From contig CAYTBT010000011.1 of NCBI GenBank assembly GCA_964436125.1, positions 1-64,000 on the forward strand: a stretch of 64,000 bases of DNA. The letters run 5' to 3'. This DNA is from CAYRFF01 sp964436125. Lineage in GTDB: Bacteria; Bacteroidota; Bacteroidia; Chitinophagales; Saprospiraceae. The first letter of the stretch is position 1, and each line of letters starts with the position of its first letter. The notes beneath the pieces were generated by a model that worked only from the letters and a program-made list of their open reading frames with translations, did no database searches and was not told the origin of the DNA. The translations under genes were made by a program, and so were the position numbers. Shown piece by piece: positions 8,634 to 18,512 of the stretch.

Positions 8634-11084
8634 CTATGAAGCCGACTGCTGTGCGTGCAGGGAGTCGAGGAGGACGAGCAACTCATCCTCGCTATAGACG
8701 AGTACATCGCGGGCTTTATTGCCATTCTGTTCAGAGACAATGCCGAAGTGCTCCAGCTGATCCATGATACTTCCTGCGCGATTATATCCAACTCTGAATT
8801 TCCGTTGAATCATCGAGGTTGAGCCGGACTGTGAGGAGACAACCAGCTTAGCCGCATCGTCAAAGTATGCATCGAGATCGTCCACCGTAATTGCAAGCGG
8901 GCTTGAATCATCTTCGTCCGGATCCTCGTATTCCGGTAGATAGTACGGCTCACTGTATCCGGGTTGTTCATGAATATAGTCGATGACACCTTCTAGTTCC
9001 TCGGTATCGACAAATGCTCCCTGGAGACGCTTGATCTCGGATCCATCGCTGAGAAGCATGTCTCCACGTCCGATAAGCTGTTCCGCGCCACCGGTATCGA
9101 GAATGGTGCGCGAGTCCACCTTGGAGGTAACCTTGAAGGCAATACGAGCAGGGAAATTGGCTTTGATGCTACCCGTTATGATATTTACCGAAGGGCGCTG
9201 CGTTGCAATAATTAAATGTATCCCGACAGCCCGTGCAAGTTGTGCGAGTCTTGCTATCGGCGCTTCTACTTCTTTACCCGCCGTCATAATTAAATCGGCA
9301 AATTCATCTACGACTAAGACGATGTAGGGCAAAAATTTATGGCCTTTCTCCGGGTTGAGTTTCCTGGATATAAATTTCTGGTTGTATTCTTTGATATTTC
9401 TTGTCCGAGCGGTTTTCAAGAGGTCATATCGATTATCCATTTCAATACAGAGTGAATTCAAGGTATGGACAACCTTGGTCGTCTCGGTAATAATAGCCTC
9501 GTCACTATCAGGCAGACAAGCCAGGAAATGTTTCTCCAGGTGTGAATAAGGGAATAATTCCACCTTCTTGGGATCGACGAGAACGAGCTTTAATTGCGAT
9601 GGATGTTTCTTATAGAGAAGGGAGGTTAAAATCGAATTAATCCCTACGGATTTACCTTGCCCCGTAGCTCCTGCAATGAGGAGGTGTGGCATCTTGGCCA
9701 GGTCGGCGACGAGAGGTTCATTGGAGATTGTTTTTCCGAGTGCAATCGGGAGTTCTTTTTTGGCATGTGTGAACTTCTTGCTTGAGATAATCTCTTTCAA
9801 TGAAACCGTTTGTTCATTTTTATTCGGTACTTCAATACCTATTGTGCCGCGACCAGGTAGGGGAGCAATGATGCGTATTCCCAGGGCGGCTAAACTTAAA
9901 GCTATATCGTCCTCTAGGTTTTTAATTTTGGAGATGCGGATTCCCGGAGCGGGAACAATTTCATACAGAGTCACCGTAGGTCCCACGGTAGCTCGGATTT
10001 TGGTAATCTCGATTTTATAATTACGCAATGTCTGTACGATCTGATTTTTATTCTCTTCAAGTTCTTTCCGATCAATTTTTACATTGCCTTTCTGATAGTC
10101 AATGAGGAGTTTTACCGGTGGACCGGAGTAACGGGAAAGCTCTAGGGTCGGGTCATAGGGATTGGAATCGTCATCGTCCTCTTGTGTGATGCTGAGTTCA
10201 TCCTTTTCGATGGAATTGCTGAGCTCTACAGTTAAATTATCATCCGGATTCCCATTTTCTTCTTGATTATCGGGTATATTCTCCGTGGAGAGATCGATTA
10301 ATTCCCCTTCTTCAATACCCGCTTCACCCGGCTCAATGATAGTACTCTCTGGAGTGGATTCAGTATTATTCCCTGATTCCGAGGCTTGCACCTCAGGTTT
10401 ACTAGTGCTCTCCTTATTGTCCTCATCAGTGATATCTGAAAGATTTTCCGCCCTATAATTATTGCCATCTGCAAAGGCGGGTTCAGCTTTAAAGTTCACA
10501 ATGGACTTGAGCTTGTCCATGCTGAAAGAATCCCAGCGTGGATTGAACAACCAGACCAGATAGGCCACGGTGATAAAAAATAATAGAAAAAAGAGACCGA
10601 TTTCTCCGATGAAATTGGAGAGCCATATATGGATTGCATCACCGTATGCACCTCCCCATGGAAAAGCACTTCCTTCTGTAACAAAAGAAAAAGTTACTGC
10701 ACTGAATAACATGATCAAGACGCAGTACAAGAGCGTATTTCCATAACCTTTCATTCCTGTACCTTGGTATATGCGCTTTCCCAGATCAAATAAATTGTAA
10801 AGTATAAGCAGGGAAGAGATTCCAAATCCAAAAAATATTAATCCATGCGAGGCTAGGGCACCAAGCCTCCCAAGCCAATTGGAAACGTGTAAATCTCCTT
10901 CCCATAACATGCTCAGATGGAAGGGCATAACCTTGTCTTGATCGACCTTCCATGTAAAAAAGTACGAAAAACAAGCTATAAATAGGAATAAGGTCAGTAA
11001 AAATATACTGAGACCGAGGATCTTCCTGCGTCGCTCTTGTGTCTTTTTCTTTTTCTTTGATGTGCGTTTTTTCCTTCTTGCCAT
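8634..11084 (-). CDS. ftsK: FtsK/SpoIIIE DNA translocase
   Basis: An 816-residue division-associated DNA pump that moves chromosome termini across the septum and activates XerCD dimer resolution. A very basic start (residues 1-20, rich in K/R) precedes four transmembrane helices at about 24-46, 72-97, 118-138 and 158-182. An acidic low-complexity linker follows (about 205-310). The motor has Walker A GATGQGKSVG near 466-475 and Walker B LVVDEFADLIM near 590. The C-terminal winged-helix gamma domain (about 740-806, MIQRKFRVGYNRAGSIMDQL) reads polar guide sequences on DNA in characterised FtsK. Length is normal for Bacteroidota. lolA lies downstream. Confidence 0.97.
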   Translation of the reverse strand: MARRKKRTSKKKKKTQERRRKILGLSIFLLTLFLFIACFSYFFTWKVDQDKVMPFHLSMLWEGDLHVSNWLGRLGALASHGLIFFGFGISSLLILYNLFDLGKRIYQGTGMKGYGNTLLYCVLIMLFSAVTFSFVTEGSAFPWGGAYGDAIHIWLSNFIGEIGLFFLLFFITVAYLVWLFNPRWDSFSMDKLKSIVNFKAEPAFADGNNYRAENLSDITDEDNKESTSKPEVQASESGNNTESTPESTIIEPGEAGIEEGELIDLSTENIPDNQEENGNPDDNLTVELSNSIEKDELSITQEDDDDSNPYDPTLELSRYSGPPVKLLIDYQKGNVKIDRKELEENKNQIVQTLRNYKIEITKIRATVGPTVTLYEIVPAPGIRISKIKNLEDDIALSLAALGIRIIAPLPGRGTIGIEVPNKNEQTVSLKEIISSKKFTHAKKELPIALGKTISNEPLVADLAKMPHLLIAGATGQGKSVGINSILTSLLYKKHPSQLKLVLVDPKKVELFPYSHLEKHFLACLPDSDEAIITETTKVVHTLNSLCIEMDNRYDLLKTARTRNIKEYNQKFISRKLNPEKGHKFLPYIVLVVDEFADLIMTAGKEVEAPIARLAQLARAVGIHLIIATQRPSVNIITGSIKANFPARIAFKVTSKVDSRTILDTGGAEQLIGRGDMLLSDGSEIKRLQGAFVDTEELEGVIDYIHEQPGYSEPYYLPEYEDPDEDDSSPLAITVDDLDAYFDDAAKLVVSSQSGSTSMIQRKFRVGYNRAGSIMDQLEHFGIVSEQNGNKARDVLVYSEDELLVLLDSLHAQQSAS

Positions 11085-11612
11085 GCGTTTTACCTTTGAG
11101 ACCTTTCATTTAACCCCACTGGATGATACCTTAACGTGGAATTTTCTTACTACTTGTTTACGAAGGTACAAAATTTACATATAAATGAAAATTGTAATAT
11201 AATATTTTATGAAATGAGATGGATTATTTAGCACTGAGGGCTTGATTCAGTGCTGTGTGATTGCAGAACAATTCATGATTTTACGGAAATTCTAGGGCAT
11301 CAATATCCAGTATATTCAGTATGATTGATTCCATCGATAGCCTGGTAGCAGCCGACCGAGCGATTCTTCAGCCGGCAGAAGCGATGAATAAGCTATAGGC
11401 ATAAGCAGCTTGCATTTAGGGGAAACCAAGACATTGAACACAGTAGATTAAGTTCAATTCAATGCCATGAGCAGGCCCTTAATTTATATTTAAATAAACT
11501 TGCGCAAATGTCTGATAAACAGTATATAATATACACGCTTATTTTCTGCCTAAGCTTTTGTAAGCCGCAGTAGAATAGATTAAATATTTACTGAGAGATA
11601 TATTATGGGAAA
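11085..11612. other. Intergenic region upstream of ftsK
   Basis: This stretch of 528 bases is AT-rich and lies between ftsK (reading away) and the CBS-protein gene (reading toward it). No open frame, tRNA or strong hairpin is seen. A one-mismatch relative of the GCTTNCGCAAAT word (ACTTGCGCAAAT) lies at 11499-11510. Confidence 0.4.
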
Positions 11613-12026
11613 TTATAACCAGTCCCAATCCTCATTTGGATAAGCTTCTGTATAGCTGTACCGCAACACATCAAATGAAGTGACCATTCCTACAAGATTT
11701 CCTGCATGATCTACAACCGGTAAAGCGTGGAACCAGTTCTTGAGGAAGATCTGTGCTGCGGTGCCTATCTTGGCATCCGCGTCAAGTCTCGCAAGATTTT
11801 TGGACATCACATCAGAGACAAGAAGTTCATCATAATGATCAAAACTTCTGTTCAACCAGAGCAAATCGGAGGTAGTAATCAATCCGACGATTTTATCATC
11901 TTTTACTACGGGCAGGTGGTGTATTCTATTTTCTTTGAAAATCTTGAGAACTTTATCCATTGTCTCATCCGGAGCAATGGTAAGGAGTTCTTTTGTCATA
12001 ATCGTAGAAACGGGCGCATTCATCAT
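11613..12026 (-). CDS. CBS-domain pair protein
   Basis: A 137-residue protein made of two CBS domains (about 6-58 and 73-127), which together form a Bateman module that usually binds adenosine nucleotides. Recognisable repeats are VSTIMTKELLTIAPDETMDKVLK with HHLPVVKDDKIVGLITTSDLL, and SDVMSKNLARLDADAKIG with HALPVVDHAGNLVGMVTSFDVL. There is no fused catalytic or channel domain, so it is a stand-alone energy-sensing or regulatory module of unknown partner. Two ATG codons in a row open the gene at 12026 and 12023. It appears monocistronic. Confidence 0.88.
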   Translation of the reverse strand: MMNAPVSTIMTKELLTIAPDETMDKVLKIFKENRIHHLPVVKDDKIVGLITTSDLLWLNRSFDHYDELLVSDVMSKNLARLDADAKIGTAAQIFLKNWFHALPVVDHAGNLVGMVTSFDVLRYSYTEAYPNEDWDWL

Positions 12027-12139
12027 ATCTAATAGTCTTTATGGTTTATGAATAAATTGGTCTTAATTTTGTCCCCTTCATTTTTCTAGAAGGTACAAGT
12101 TCTGCATTAAATATACGTATTTAAAACGAAAAACCTAAA

Positions 12140-14167
12140 TTATGGTAAATTCTTCAAAATATCTTTATCAACGAGATTCGGCATTGTGACTTTCAAGTCG
12201 GGATTTTCTTTCATTGCTTGTTGTATTGTGTACATTGCAGGCTCATTTCTTGCCCAGCTACGCCGTGCAATGCCATTATTGACATCCCAATAAAGCATGG
12301 ACTGTAGATTTATCTGAGAACGTTCACTTCCATCGAGCACCAATCCAAATCCTCCGTTGATCACTTCTCCCCAGCCTACACCACCACCATTGTGTATAGA
12401 AACCCAAGTAGCCCCACGGAAGCTATCTCCGATAACATTTTGTATAGCCATATCAGCGGTAAACTTGGATCCATCATAGATATTGGAAGTTTCTCTGAAT
12501 GGGGAATCTGTTCCGGATACATCGTGGTGATCCCTTCCGAGAACTACAGGTCCTTTTAATTCACCGGCTTTAATTGCTTTGTTAAAAGCGTCGGCAATCT
12601 TGATGCGGCCATCGGCATTGGCATAAAGGATACGACACATAGAACCTACTATCGGGATATTCTCTTCGGCATTTTCTATCCACCGTATATTATCCCGTAG
12701 CTGCCCACTGATACGCTTCCCGGCTTCATCAAGCATTTCTTTCAATATCTTACCGGCGATATGATCCGTCTTCCTTAAATCTTCTTGTAAGCCACTCGTG
12801 CAGACCCATCGGAATGGTCCGAATCCATAGTCGAAGCACATAGGTCCCATAATTTCTTCTACATAGGATTTGTAGCGATAAATATGGCCCTCCTTGGATT
12901 TCCAGATATCGGCTCCGGCTTCCCCGGCTACCTTGAGAAAAGCATTGCCGTAGTCCCAGAAATACATGCCATCTGCTGAAAGTTTATTGATTGCTTCTAC
13001 ATGTCTCCGGAGAGTTTTATTTACCTCGGCGAGAAATTTCTTTTTGTCTGCGTATAAAAGTTCTTTAGCTTCCGCAAATGTGTATCCGGCAGGAACATAG
13101 CCCATGCCTTGGATATTGTGGCATGAAGTCTGGTCCGAACCCAGATCTACCTTCACATTATGGCTTGCGAGATATTCCCACAAGTCCACGACATTCCCGG
13201 CGTAAACGAGCGTATTGCTCTGTGCTTTCTGCTTGGATGCTTCGATTGCTTCAACTAGTTTGTCAAGGTCGGAATAGATATTTTCTTTGTGTATATAGCC
13301 GTCGTTAATTCGTTGTTGAATAGCTGCAGGATCTATTTCTGCAATCACACCGGTTACTCCTGTGATCTCAGCTGCGAGAGCTTGAGCACCAGACATGCCA
13401 CCGAGGCCCGAGGTGACAAATGTTCTTCCTTGAAGATCGGAGTCTCCCAGATTATTCAATTGTCCGGCATTCAGAAGCGTGATTGTTGTACCATGCACAA
13501 TTCCTTGTGGTCCGATATACATAAAAGAGCCGGCAGTCATCTGCCCGTACTGTGTTACGCCGAGCGCATTGTACTTGTTCCAGTCGTCCGGACTCGAGTA
13601 ATTGGGGATCATCATTCCATTACTTACTACGACACGTGGGGCATTGCGATCGGAAGGAAAGATACCCATGGGGTGACCACTGTAGAGAACGAGCGTTTGG
13701 TCGTCTTTTACCTGGCTGAGATATTGCATGCAGAGAAGATATTGTGCCCAATTCTGAAAAACAGCTCCATTACCGCCGTAGGTGATGAGCTCTTCGGGGT
13801 ATTTCGCTACCTTAGGGTCGAGATTGTTCTGAATCATGAGCATTATTGCTGCTGCTTCCTTTGATTGTGCAGGATAGTCTTCGATCGGACGGGCTTTCAT
13901 GGCATAAGTAGGCTTAAACCTATACATATATATTCTACCGTATTGCTTCAGCTCTTCATTGAACTCTTCTGCAAGTACCTCGTGCATGTGCGCAGGGAAA
14001 TATCGCAGGGCATTCTCAATTGCGAGTCTTTTTTCCTTATCTGTCAATAGATTGTCGATAACGCGCTTCGGTGCATGTGAAACGCTGTCCGAGAGACTTG
14101 CCGGCTCCGGTAAACTATCCGGAATACCGCCGACAATACTTGCTTGAAACTCCTGTAATTCACTCAT
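12140..14167 (-). CDS. hutU: Urocanate hydratase
   Basis: A 675-residue enzyme that adds water to urocanate to form imidazolonepropionate, the second step of histidine degradation, using tightly bound NAD+ as an electrophile. Signatures are GGNGAVFQNWAQYLLCMQYL, YSGHPMGIFPS, the NAD-site run TFVTSGLGGMSGAQALAAEI near residue 250, QTSCHNIQGMGYVPAG and, near the C-terminus, SIHNGGGVGWGEVINGGFG. It is longer than the 550-560 residues of Pseudomonas/Bacillus HutU and close to the approximately 670-residue form of vertebrates and several Bacteroidota. Other hut genes are not next to it, so the pathway must be scattered. Confidence 0.95.
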   Translation of the reverse strand: MSELQEFQASIVGGIPDSLPEPASLSDSVSHAPKRVIDNLLTDKEKRLAIENALRYFPAHMHEVLAEEFNEELKQYGRIYMYRFKPTYAMKARPIEDYPAQSKEAAAIMLMIQNNLDPKVAKYPEELITYGGNGAVFQNWAQYLLCMQYLSQVKDDQTLVLYSGHPMGIFPSDRNAPRVVVSNGMMIPNYSSPDDWNKYNALGVTQYGQMTAGSFMYIGPQGIVHGTTITLLNAGQLNNLGDSDLQGRTFVTSGLGGMSGAQALAAEITGVTGVIAEIDPAAIQQRINDGYIHKENIYSDLDKLVEAIEASKQKAQSNTLVYAGNVVDLWEYLASHNVKVDLGSDQTSCHNIQGMGYVPAGYTFAEAKELLYADKKKFLAEVNKTLRRHVEAINKLSADGMYFWDYGNAFLKVAGEAGADIWKSKEGHIYRYKSYVEEIMGPMCFDYGFGPFRWVCTSGLQEDLRKTDHIAGKILKEMLDEAGKRISGQLRDNIRWIENAEENIPIVGSMCRILYANADGRIKIADAFNKAIKAGELKGPVVLGRDHHDVSGTDSPFRETSNIYDGSKFTADMAIQNVIGDSFRGATWVSIHNGGGVGWGEVINGGFGLVLDGSERSQINLQSMLYWDVNNGIARRSWARNEPAMYTIQQAMKENPDLKVTMPNLVDKDILKNLP
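13069..13080 (+). repeat. GCTTNCGCAAAT word, site 3
   Basis: GCTTCCGCAAAT on the plus strand, antisense to hutU, where the gene reads FAEA; preceded by TTA and followed by G. Confidence 0.8.
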
Positions 14168-14572
14168 ATTCTCAGATTTATTTTTCTTGGTTCTGCCTCA
14201 TATTGTGCTTGATAAAATCCCTTATCTCATATATAAGAGTGGCTTTTTATTGTCAATTCGCTGTTTCTCAGGAAAAATAGTTAATTTTTATTAAATTGCA
14301 CTATGAATCCGGATATGCTTTATATGCATATCATGGTTACAAAAATAGAATTATTCTCATACTATCCCAAAACGATTACAGTAGTGTCTGAATTTATACT
14401 ATACCTTGTTGTAGAGTCTATGTGACGGTAATGTAGCATTGCACACTTATAAAGACTCTGAATAAGGTGCAAGGCAATTCCGAATATGTATAAAATCATA
14501 TATAATAGCTATAATTTACATGGATTGGGGAGAGTACATTGTGGAGAAAAAACTAACTTTATTGAAGAATTA

Positions 14573-14889
14573 TACCCAAAACATGCAAAAGAAATGCAAA
14601 AGGAAGTGCAAAAGCCACAGAAGACAAGGGCTCGCGCAAGAATTTGGCTCGGAATCGTAGTAAGAGTAGTTCCTCGGGCAGGAGCCCTCGGTTCCTTCAT
14701 CGACTTGACATTCAGTCAACTCGGTCTCGGGCAAGCCCCGTGGAATGCCGAGAATCGGCACGACCGAAGGTCGTATTCCACCGGGCAAGCCGAGACTTCA
14801 TTCAGTCATGATGAGAACCAAATTCGAGCAAGTGCTTGTATTCACAGGGTTTTGTGCTTATCTTCAATTTCTAATGCATGATTTGGGTT
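14573..14889. repeat. Structured inverted-repeat element, copy 1 (long form)
   Basis: About 317 bases bounded by TACCCAAAACATGC and its near complement GCATGATTTGGGTTA. The outer arms (14573-14665 and 14812-14889) are nearly identical to the element at 56827-57003 and pair with each other along much of their length. Copy 1 carries an extra 146-base insert. Inside it GTGGAAT (14740-14746) pairs with ATTCCAC (14775-14781) and encloses two perfect hairpins, GCCGA-GAA-TCGGC and ACGACC-GAA-GGTCGT, giving a cloverleaf-like fold. The 10-base direct repeat CATTCAGTCA (14709 and 14799) flanks this part. No transposase is encoded. It could be a MITE, a REP-type mosaic element or a structured RNA. Confidence 0.8.
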
Positions 14890-14905
14890 ATAAGAAAATA
14901 TAATT

Positions 14906-15346
14906 ATGATAAGATATCTTAAATTGTTCTGTGTCGCACTGATTCCATTCCTTGTATATGCTTGCAAGACGCCACAGTTTACCCTGACTAATCCGCCTGA
15001 TAACTACGCAGTATTTACTGAAGGAGGAGGATTTTCTGCAGCTTATGACAGCTGGGCGATTACACCTGATGGAAGAGTGTATAAACTTGTTAAAACAGCC
15101 GACACAGCGCAATATATAGGAGCTATCGATAAACAACTCGCTAGAAACCTTTTCACCAATCTCCAGAAGATTCAAGAGAATGTTCCACCTGTGGATAAAC
15201 CGGGGAACTTATACAGGTCTATTGAATATGTGGACAAAAAAGGAAAGACGGAGTGGGTGTTTTCAGCATTTGATCCCGAGAAGAGTAAACTGACGATCTT
15301 GTTTAAGAACTTTAAGGGATTTGTGAATAATAACATAGTAAAATAA
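14906..15346 (+). CDS. Small predicted lipoprotein
   Basis: A 146-residue protein with a short hydrophobic signal and the lipobox LVYAC, so Cys20 would be lipidated and the protein exported. The rest, beginning KTPQFTLTNPPDNYAVF, contains a run of alternating polar and hydrophobic residues (TPDGRVYKLV, SIEYVDKKGKTEWVFSAF) consistent with a small beta-rich domain; I recognise no named family. It lies five bases upstream of the M4 protease gene, and the two are surely co-transcribed. An inhibitor or chaperone role for the protease is possible but only a guess from position. Confidence 0.7.
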   Translation: MIRYLKLFCVALIPFLVYACKTPQFTLTNPPDNYAVFTEGGGFSAAYDSWAITPDGRVYKLVKTADTAQYIGAIDKQLARNLFTNLQKIQENVPPVDKPGNLYRSIEYVDKKGKTEWVFSAFDPEKSKLTILFKNFKGFVNNNIVK

Positions 15347-15351
15347 TTGAG

Positions 15352-18300
15352 ATGAGAAAGTGTATAATTTTACTGACTTTAATCGTATTTTCATTGCAAT
15401 CTTATGCTCAGATGCCGGGCAAGACTGTGAAACAGAAGGGCTCAATCGATTTTTCCAAGGTTGAGCTCAATGTAGATTTTTTACAAGATTATCTGACGAC
15501 AGAACACCGGCGGTCAATGGCTACCAATGCGGTAAACTATGATAAGATCGATGTCGAACTTATGAATTATGGCGGCATAAAAGTTTTATCGCGTGATGAA
15601 AAAGGCCGACCTACTTTTATAGGCGGTACAATTGTACAACTTCCTTCAGGGATTCAGGCGGGACATGATGGTGAAAGCGTGATGAGACATTTGCGGAAGC
15701 TGGAAGAGAATAATAAGCTCAATCTGCAATATTATGGGATTCAATTGGCCGGACTTAAATACATGAAGGAAAATCGAGATGCACATGGGAATACGCACTT
15801 TACATATAGGCAATATATCGATAATATTCCGGTGTATGGAGGCATGATTAAAGTACATCTGAAAGGAAATGAAGTGTATGCAATCAATGGGAGAACCTAT
15901 CATCCCGTTGAAGCGATTCAAGCAAAATTGACATCAGAGGAAGCTATGGATAAAGCTTATGATGCCGTCCATGGAAGCCCTGCAAAACTCGGAGATTTAT
16001 ATGTCGAGGACGATGTAGCTGAGCTGGTATATTATACACCAGCAAATGGACGGGAATTACGCCTCTGTTATATGTTGCATATTCATCCTGCTTTTAATCA
16101 AGCGTGGCAGATATTCATTGATGCACGGACGGGTGAAGTGGTGGATAAGTGGAGCACTTTATGTAATCTTATGAGACGTAATGGTCCGACAACCGCAGTC
16201 GCCAAGGATCTGAATGGCGTGGATAGAACGATTCATACCTATGAAATGAATGGTGATTTCTATCTCCTCGACGCGTCCAGGCCTATGTTTAATCCGGGAT
16301 CTGACGTAATGAATAACCCGATAGGTGCTATATGGACACTTGATGGGAATTATAAATTTCCTTCCGATGCAGACTTTGAAGTATTTCATTTAAGCACTCC
16401 GGATAATAACTGGGAAAATAGAACTGCTGTATCGGCACATTATAATGCGGCTCAGAGTTATGAATACTACAGAAATACATTTGATAGGAATTCTATAGAT
16501 GGACAAGGCGGTACTATTATATCCGTGATCAATATAACGGATGAATATGGAAACTCTTTTGGCAATGCCTTTTGGAACGGTAGAGTTATGTGGTATGGTA
16601 ATGGGGATAAATATTTTAAGCCACTCGCAGGTGGGCTTGATGTTGCAGGGCATGAAATGACACATGGAGTCATCACGGCAACAGCCAATCTTCAATACCG
16701 CGGAGAAAGCGGTGCTATCAATGAATCTTATGCCGATATATTTGGGGCGATGATTGACAGAAATGACTGGCAGATAGGAGAGACCGTTGTTAATCCTGCT
16801 TTTGGTTCTCCGGCATTGCGAGATATGGCTGACCCGCATAATGGTGGACATAGTTTCAATGACCTAGGATATCAGCCTGCTCATTATAGTGAAAGATATA
16901 CCGGAAGTCGCGACAATGGAGGTGTCCATATTAACAGCGGTATAGTGAATCATGCTTATTATTTATTTGCTAAGAAGGTAGGAAAGAAAAAAGCTGAGCA
17001 AGTCTTTTATTATACCCTTGTGAACTATCTCGGTGTGCAATCTGATTTCTCTGATCTGCGAGCTTCGGTAGAACAAGCTTGTCTGGATTTATACAATAAC
17101 ACGGTTAAAAAGGCAGCGAGCGATGCATTTGCACAAGTGGGAATAGGAGGCGGTGGAAATGTCGGAGGAAACGATGGCAATGACTATGAGACCAATCCAG
17201 GCAATGATTGGGTGTATGTGGTCAATGACTACGGTAATCTTGAATTGTACGATGGCAATGGCAATTCCTTAGGCGTGCTCAGCAATAATGTTTATGTGAA
17301 ATCCAAGCCTAGCGTGACCGATGATGGCAGGCTGGTGGTATTTGTCACACAGAATAATGAGATCTATGCTTTTGCCTTAGAATTTGGCAATCAGGTAAAA
17401 ATCGTCGATCAGGGCGTTATTCTTGATAATAGCCAAGGTGACTGGGGCAATGCATGCATTTCAGACGATGGTCGATACGTGGCATTTGTGAGTAATTATG
17501 CCGATAAATCAATCTATGTTGTCGATATTCTGAAGAGCGATGGGAAAGTATTTGAATTATATAATCCGACCAATACCCAAGGTGTGAAAACAGGTGCTGT
17601 GAAATATGCCGATGCACTGGAATTTGATCACGATAATCAACACCTTTACTACGATGCATATAATGTGATTAATAAATCCATGGGGGATGATATTACATAC
17701 TGGAATGTCGGTGTCATTAATGTCACGCAGAACGGTAGCTGGGGAAATGGTGAAATACATTATCTTCTCGGTGCGCTTCCCGAAGGCGTAAGTATAGGGA
17801 ACCCTGCCCAATCAACCAATTCCAATAAATATCTCGCTGTGGATATCTTGGATAATAATGCCGGCAAATATTATCTGGGGATTATACATATCTTTGATAA
17901 TGCCGCCTATATTCTCGCTGAAAATTCCAAGATCTCTTACCCGAGTTTTAATCGCCTGGACAATAAGATTATCGCTTCATCGACAGATAATTCAGGGAAT
18001 GAGATTATCGTATTGGTCTCCTTGAAAGGCAATATGCAGGAAATGAGTAGCTCAGAGGCCTTTAGCTATGGAAGCATTGCGACCTGGTTTGCCGATGGGC
18101 AACGGCGAACAGCTGACGTGAACCCGGAGCATCTTCAAGCTTTTACTATTTATCCCAATCCTCTTGAAGGCACGACGACACTTACTTTTCAGGAGGTTTT
18201 TAGTGTGGATTCCAAGGTGAAAATATATGCTACTGATGGGACTTTAATGGCCTCTTATGTGCTCCCTGCAGGCAAGCAGAGTTTAAAATTGCCGATGCTT

Positions 18301-18378
18301 GAATATCCATCCGGCACTTATTTTATTCATGTCAGGAACTCCGTGCTTAACACTACGGAGAAGGTGATAAAGCAGTAA
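15352..18378 (+). CDS. Secreted thermolysin-like (M4) metalloprotease with T9SS sorting domain
   Basis: A 1008-residue secreted zinc protease. A signal peptide (residues 1-20) is followed by an FTP/PepSY-type propeptide (about 40-270). The catalytic M4 domain has HEMTH at 434-438 and the third zinc ligand E458 in GAINESYADIFG, exactly the thermolysin spacing of 20. The second active-site His is in DNGGVHINSGIVNHAYY. After a Gly/Asn-rich hinge near 600 comes a region of about 290 residues with repeated SDDGRYVAFVSN-like blades, suggesting a TolB/WD-type beta-propeller. The last 75 residues (FTIYPNPLEGTTTL to EKVIKQ) are a T9SS type A sorting domain. It should be exported by T9SS and digest external protein. 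Confidence 0.93.
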   Translation: MRKCIILLTLIVFSLQSYAQMPGKTVKQKGSIDFSKVELNVDFLQDYLTTEHRRSMATNAVNYDKIDVELMNYGGIKVLSRDEKGRPTFIGGTIVQLPSGIQAGHDGESVMRHLRKLEENNKLNLQYYGIQLAGLKYMKENRDAHGNTHFTYRQYIDNIPVYGGMIKVHLKGNEVYAINGRTYHPVEAIQAKLTSEEAMDKAYDAVHGSPAKLGDLYVEDDVAELVYYTPANGRELRLCYMLHIHPAFNQAWQIFIDARTGEVVDKWSTLCNLMRRNGPTTAVAKDLNGVDRTIHTYEMNGDFYLLDASRPMFNPGSDVMNNPIGAIWTLDGNYKFPSDADFEVFHLSTPDNNWENRTAVSAHYNAAQSYEYYRNTFDRNSIDGQGGTIISVINITDEYGNSFGNAFWNGRVMWYGNGDKYFKPLAGGLDVAGHEMTHGVITATANLQYRGESGAINESYADIFGAMIDRNDWQIGETVVNPAFGSPALRDMADPHNGGHSFNDLGYQPAHYSERYTGSRDNGGVHINSGIVNHAYYLFAKKVGKKKAEQVFYYTLVNYLGVQSDFSDLRASVEQACLDLYNNTVKKAASDAFAQVGIGGGGNVGGNDGNDYETNPGNDWVYVVNDYGNLELYDGNGNSLGVLSNNVYVKSKPSVTDDGRLVVFVTQNNEIYAFALEFGNQVKIVDQGVILDNSQGDWGNACISDDGRYVAFVSNYADKSIYVVDILKSDGKVFELYNPTNTQGVKTGAVKYADALEFDHDNQHLYYDAYNVINKSMGDDITYWNVGVINVTQNGSWGNGEIHYLLGALPEGVSIGNPAQSTNSNKYLAVDILDNNAGKYYLGIIHIFDNAAYILAENSKISYPSFNRLDNKIIASSTDNSGNEIIVLVSLKGNMQEMSSSEAFSYGSIATWFADGQRRTADVNPEHLQAFTIYPNPLEGTTTLTFQEVFSVDSKVKIYATDGTLMASYVLPAGKQSLKLPMLEYPSGTYFIHVRNSVLNTTEKVIKQ
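15689..15700 (-). repeat. GCTTNCGCAAAT word, site 4
   Basis: Minus-strand GCTTCCGCAAAT within the propeptide region of the M4 protease gene, where the gene reads HLRKL; followed by G on the motif strand. Confidence 0.8.
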
Positions 18379-18459
18379 ACAATAATTTGTATCTTGGCCT
18401 GTACAATGCCTTAGGAAATCTGTTAAATGTTGTAGTTTCCGGATAGCGATAATCGATTA

Positions 18460-18471
18460 GCTTACGCAAAT
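18460..18471 (+). repeat. GCTTNCGCAAAT word, site 5
   Basis: GCTTACGCAAAT, preceded by TTA and followed by G. It is noncoding, between the M4 protease gene and the GT9 gene. Confidence 0.8.
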
Positions 18472-18512
18472 GATGCGGTGCACAATCCGGGAATACAGCT
18501 CCTTAACAGGAT

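Noticed and set aside
13289..13864. 191-codon frame antisense to hutU, and others antisense to long genes (4110-4625, 31305-31877)
   Set aside because: They lie wholly within strongly supported genes on the opposite strand and have no recognisable domain.
14486..14881. 131-codon frame through the first structured repeat, and 56811-57011 through the second
   Set aside because: Both frames follow the repeat sequence itself; their similarity comes from the shared DNA, and the peptides are basic and compositionally odd.
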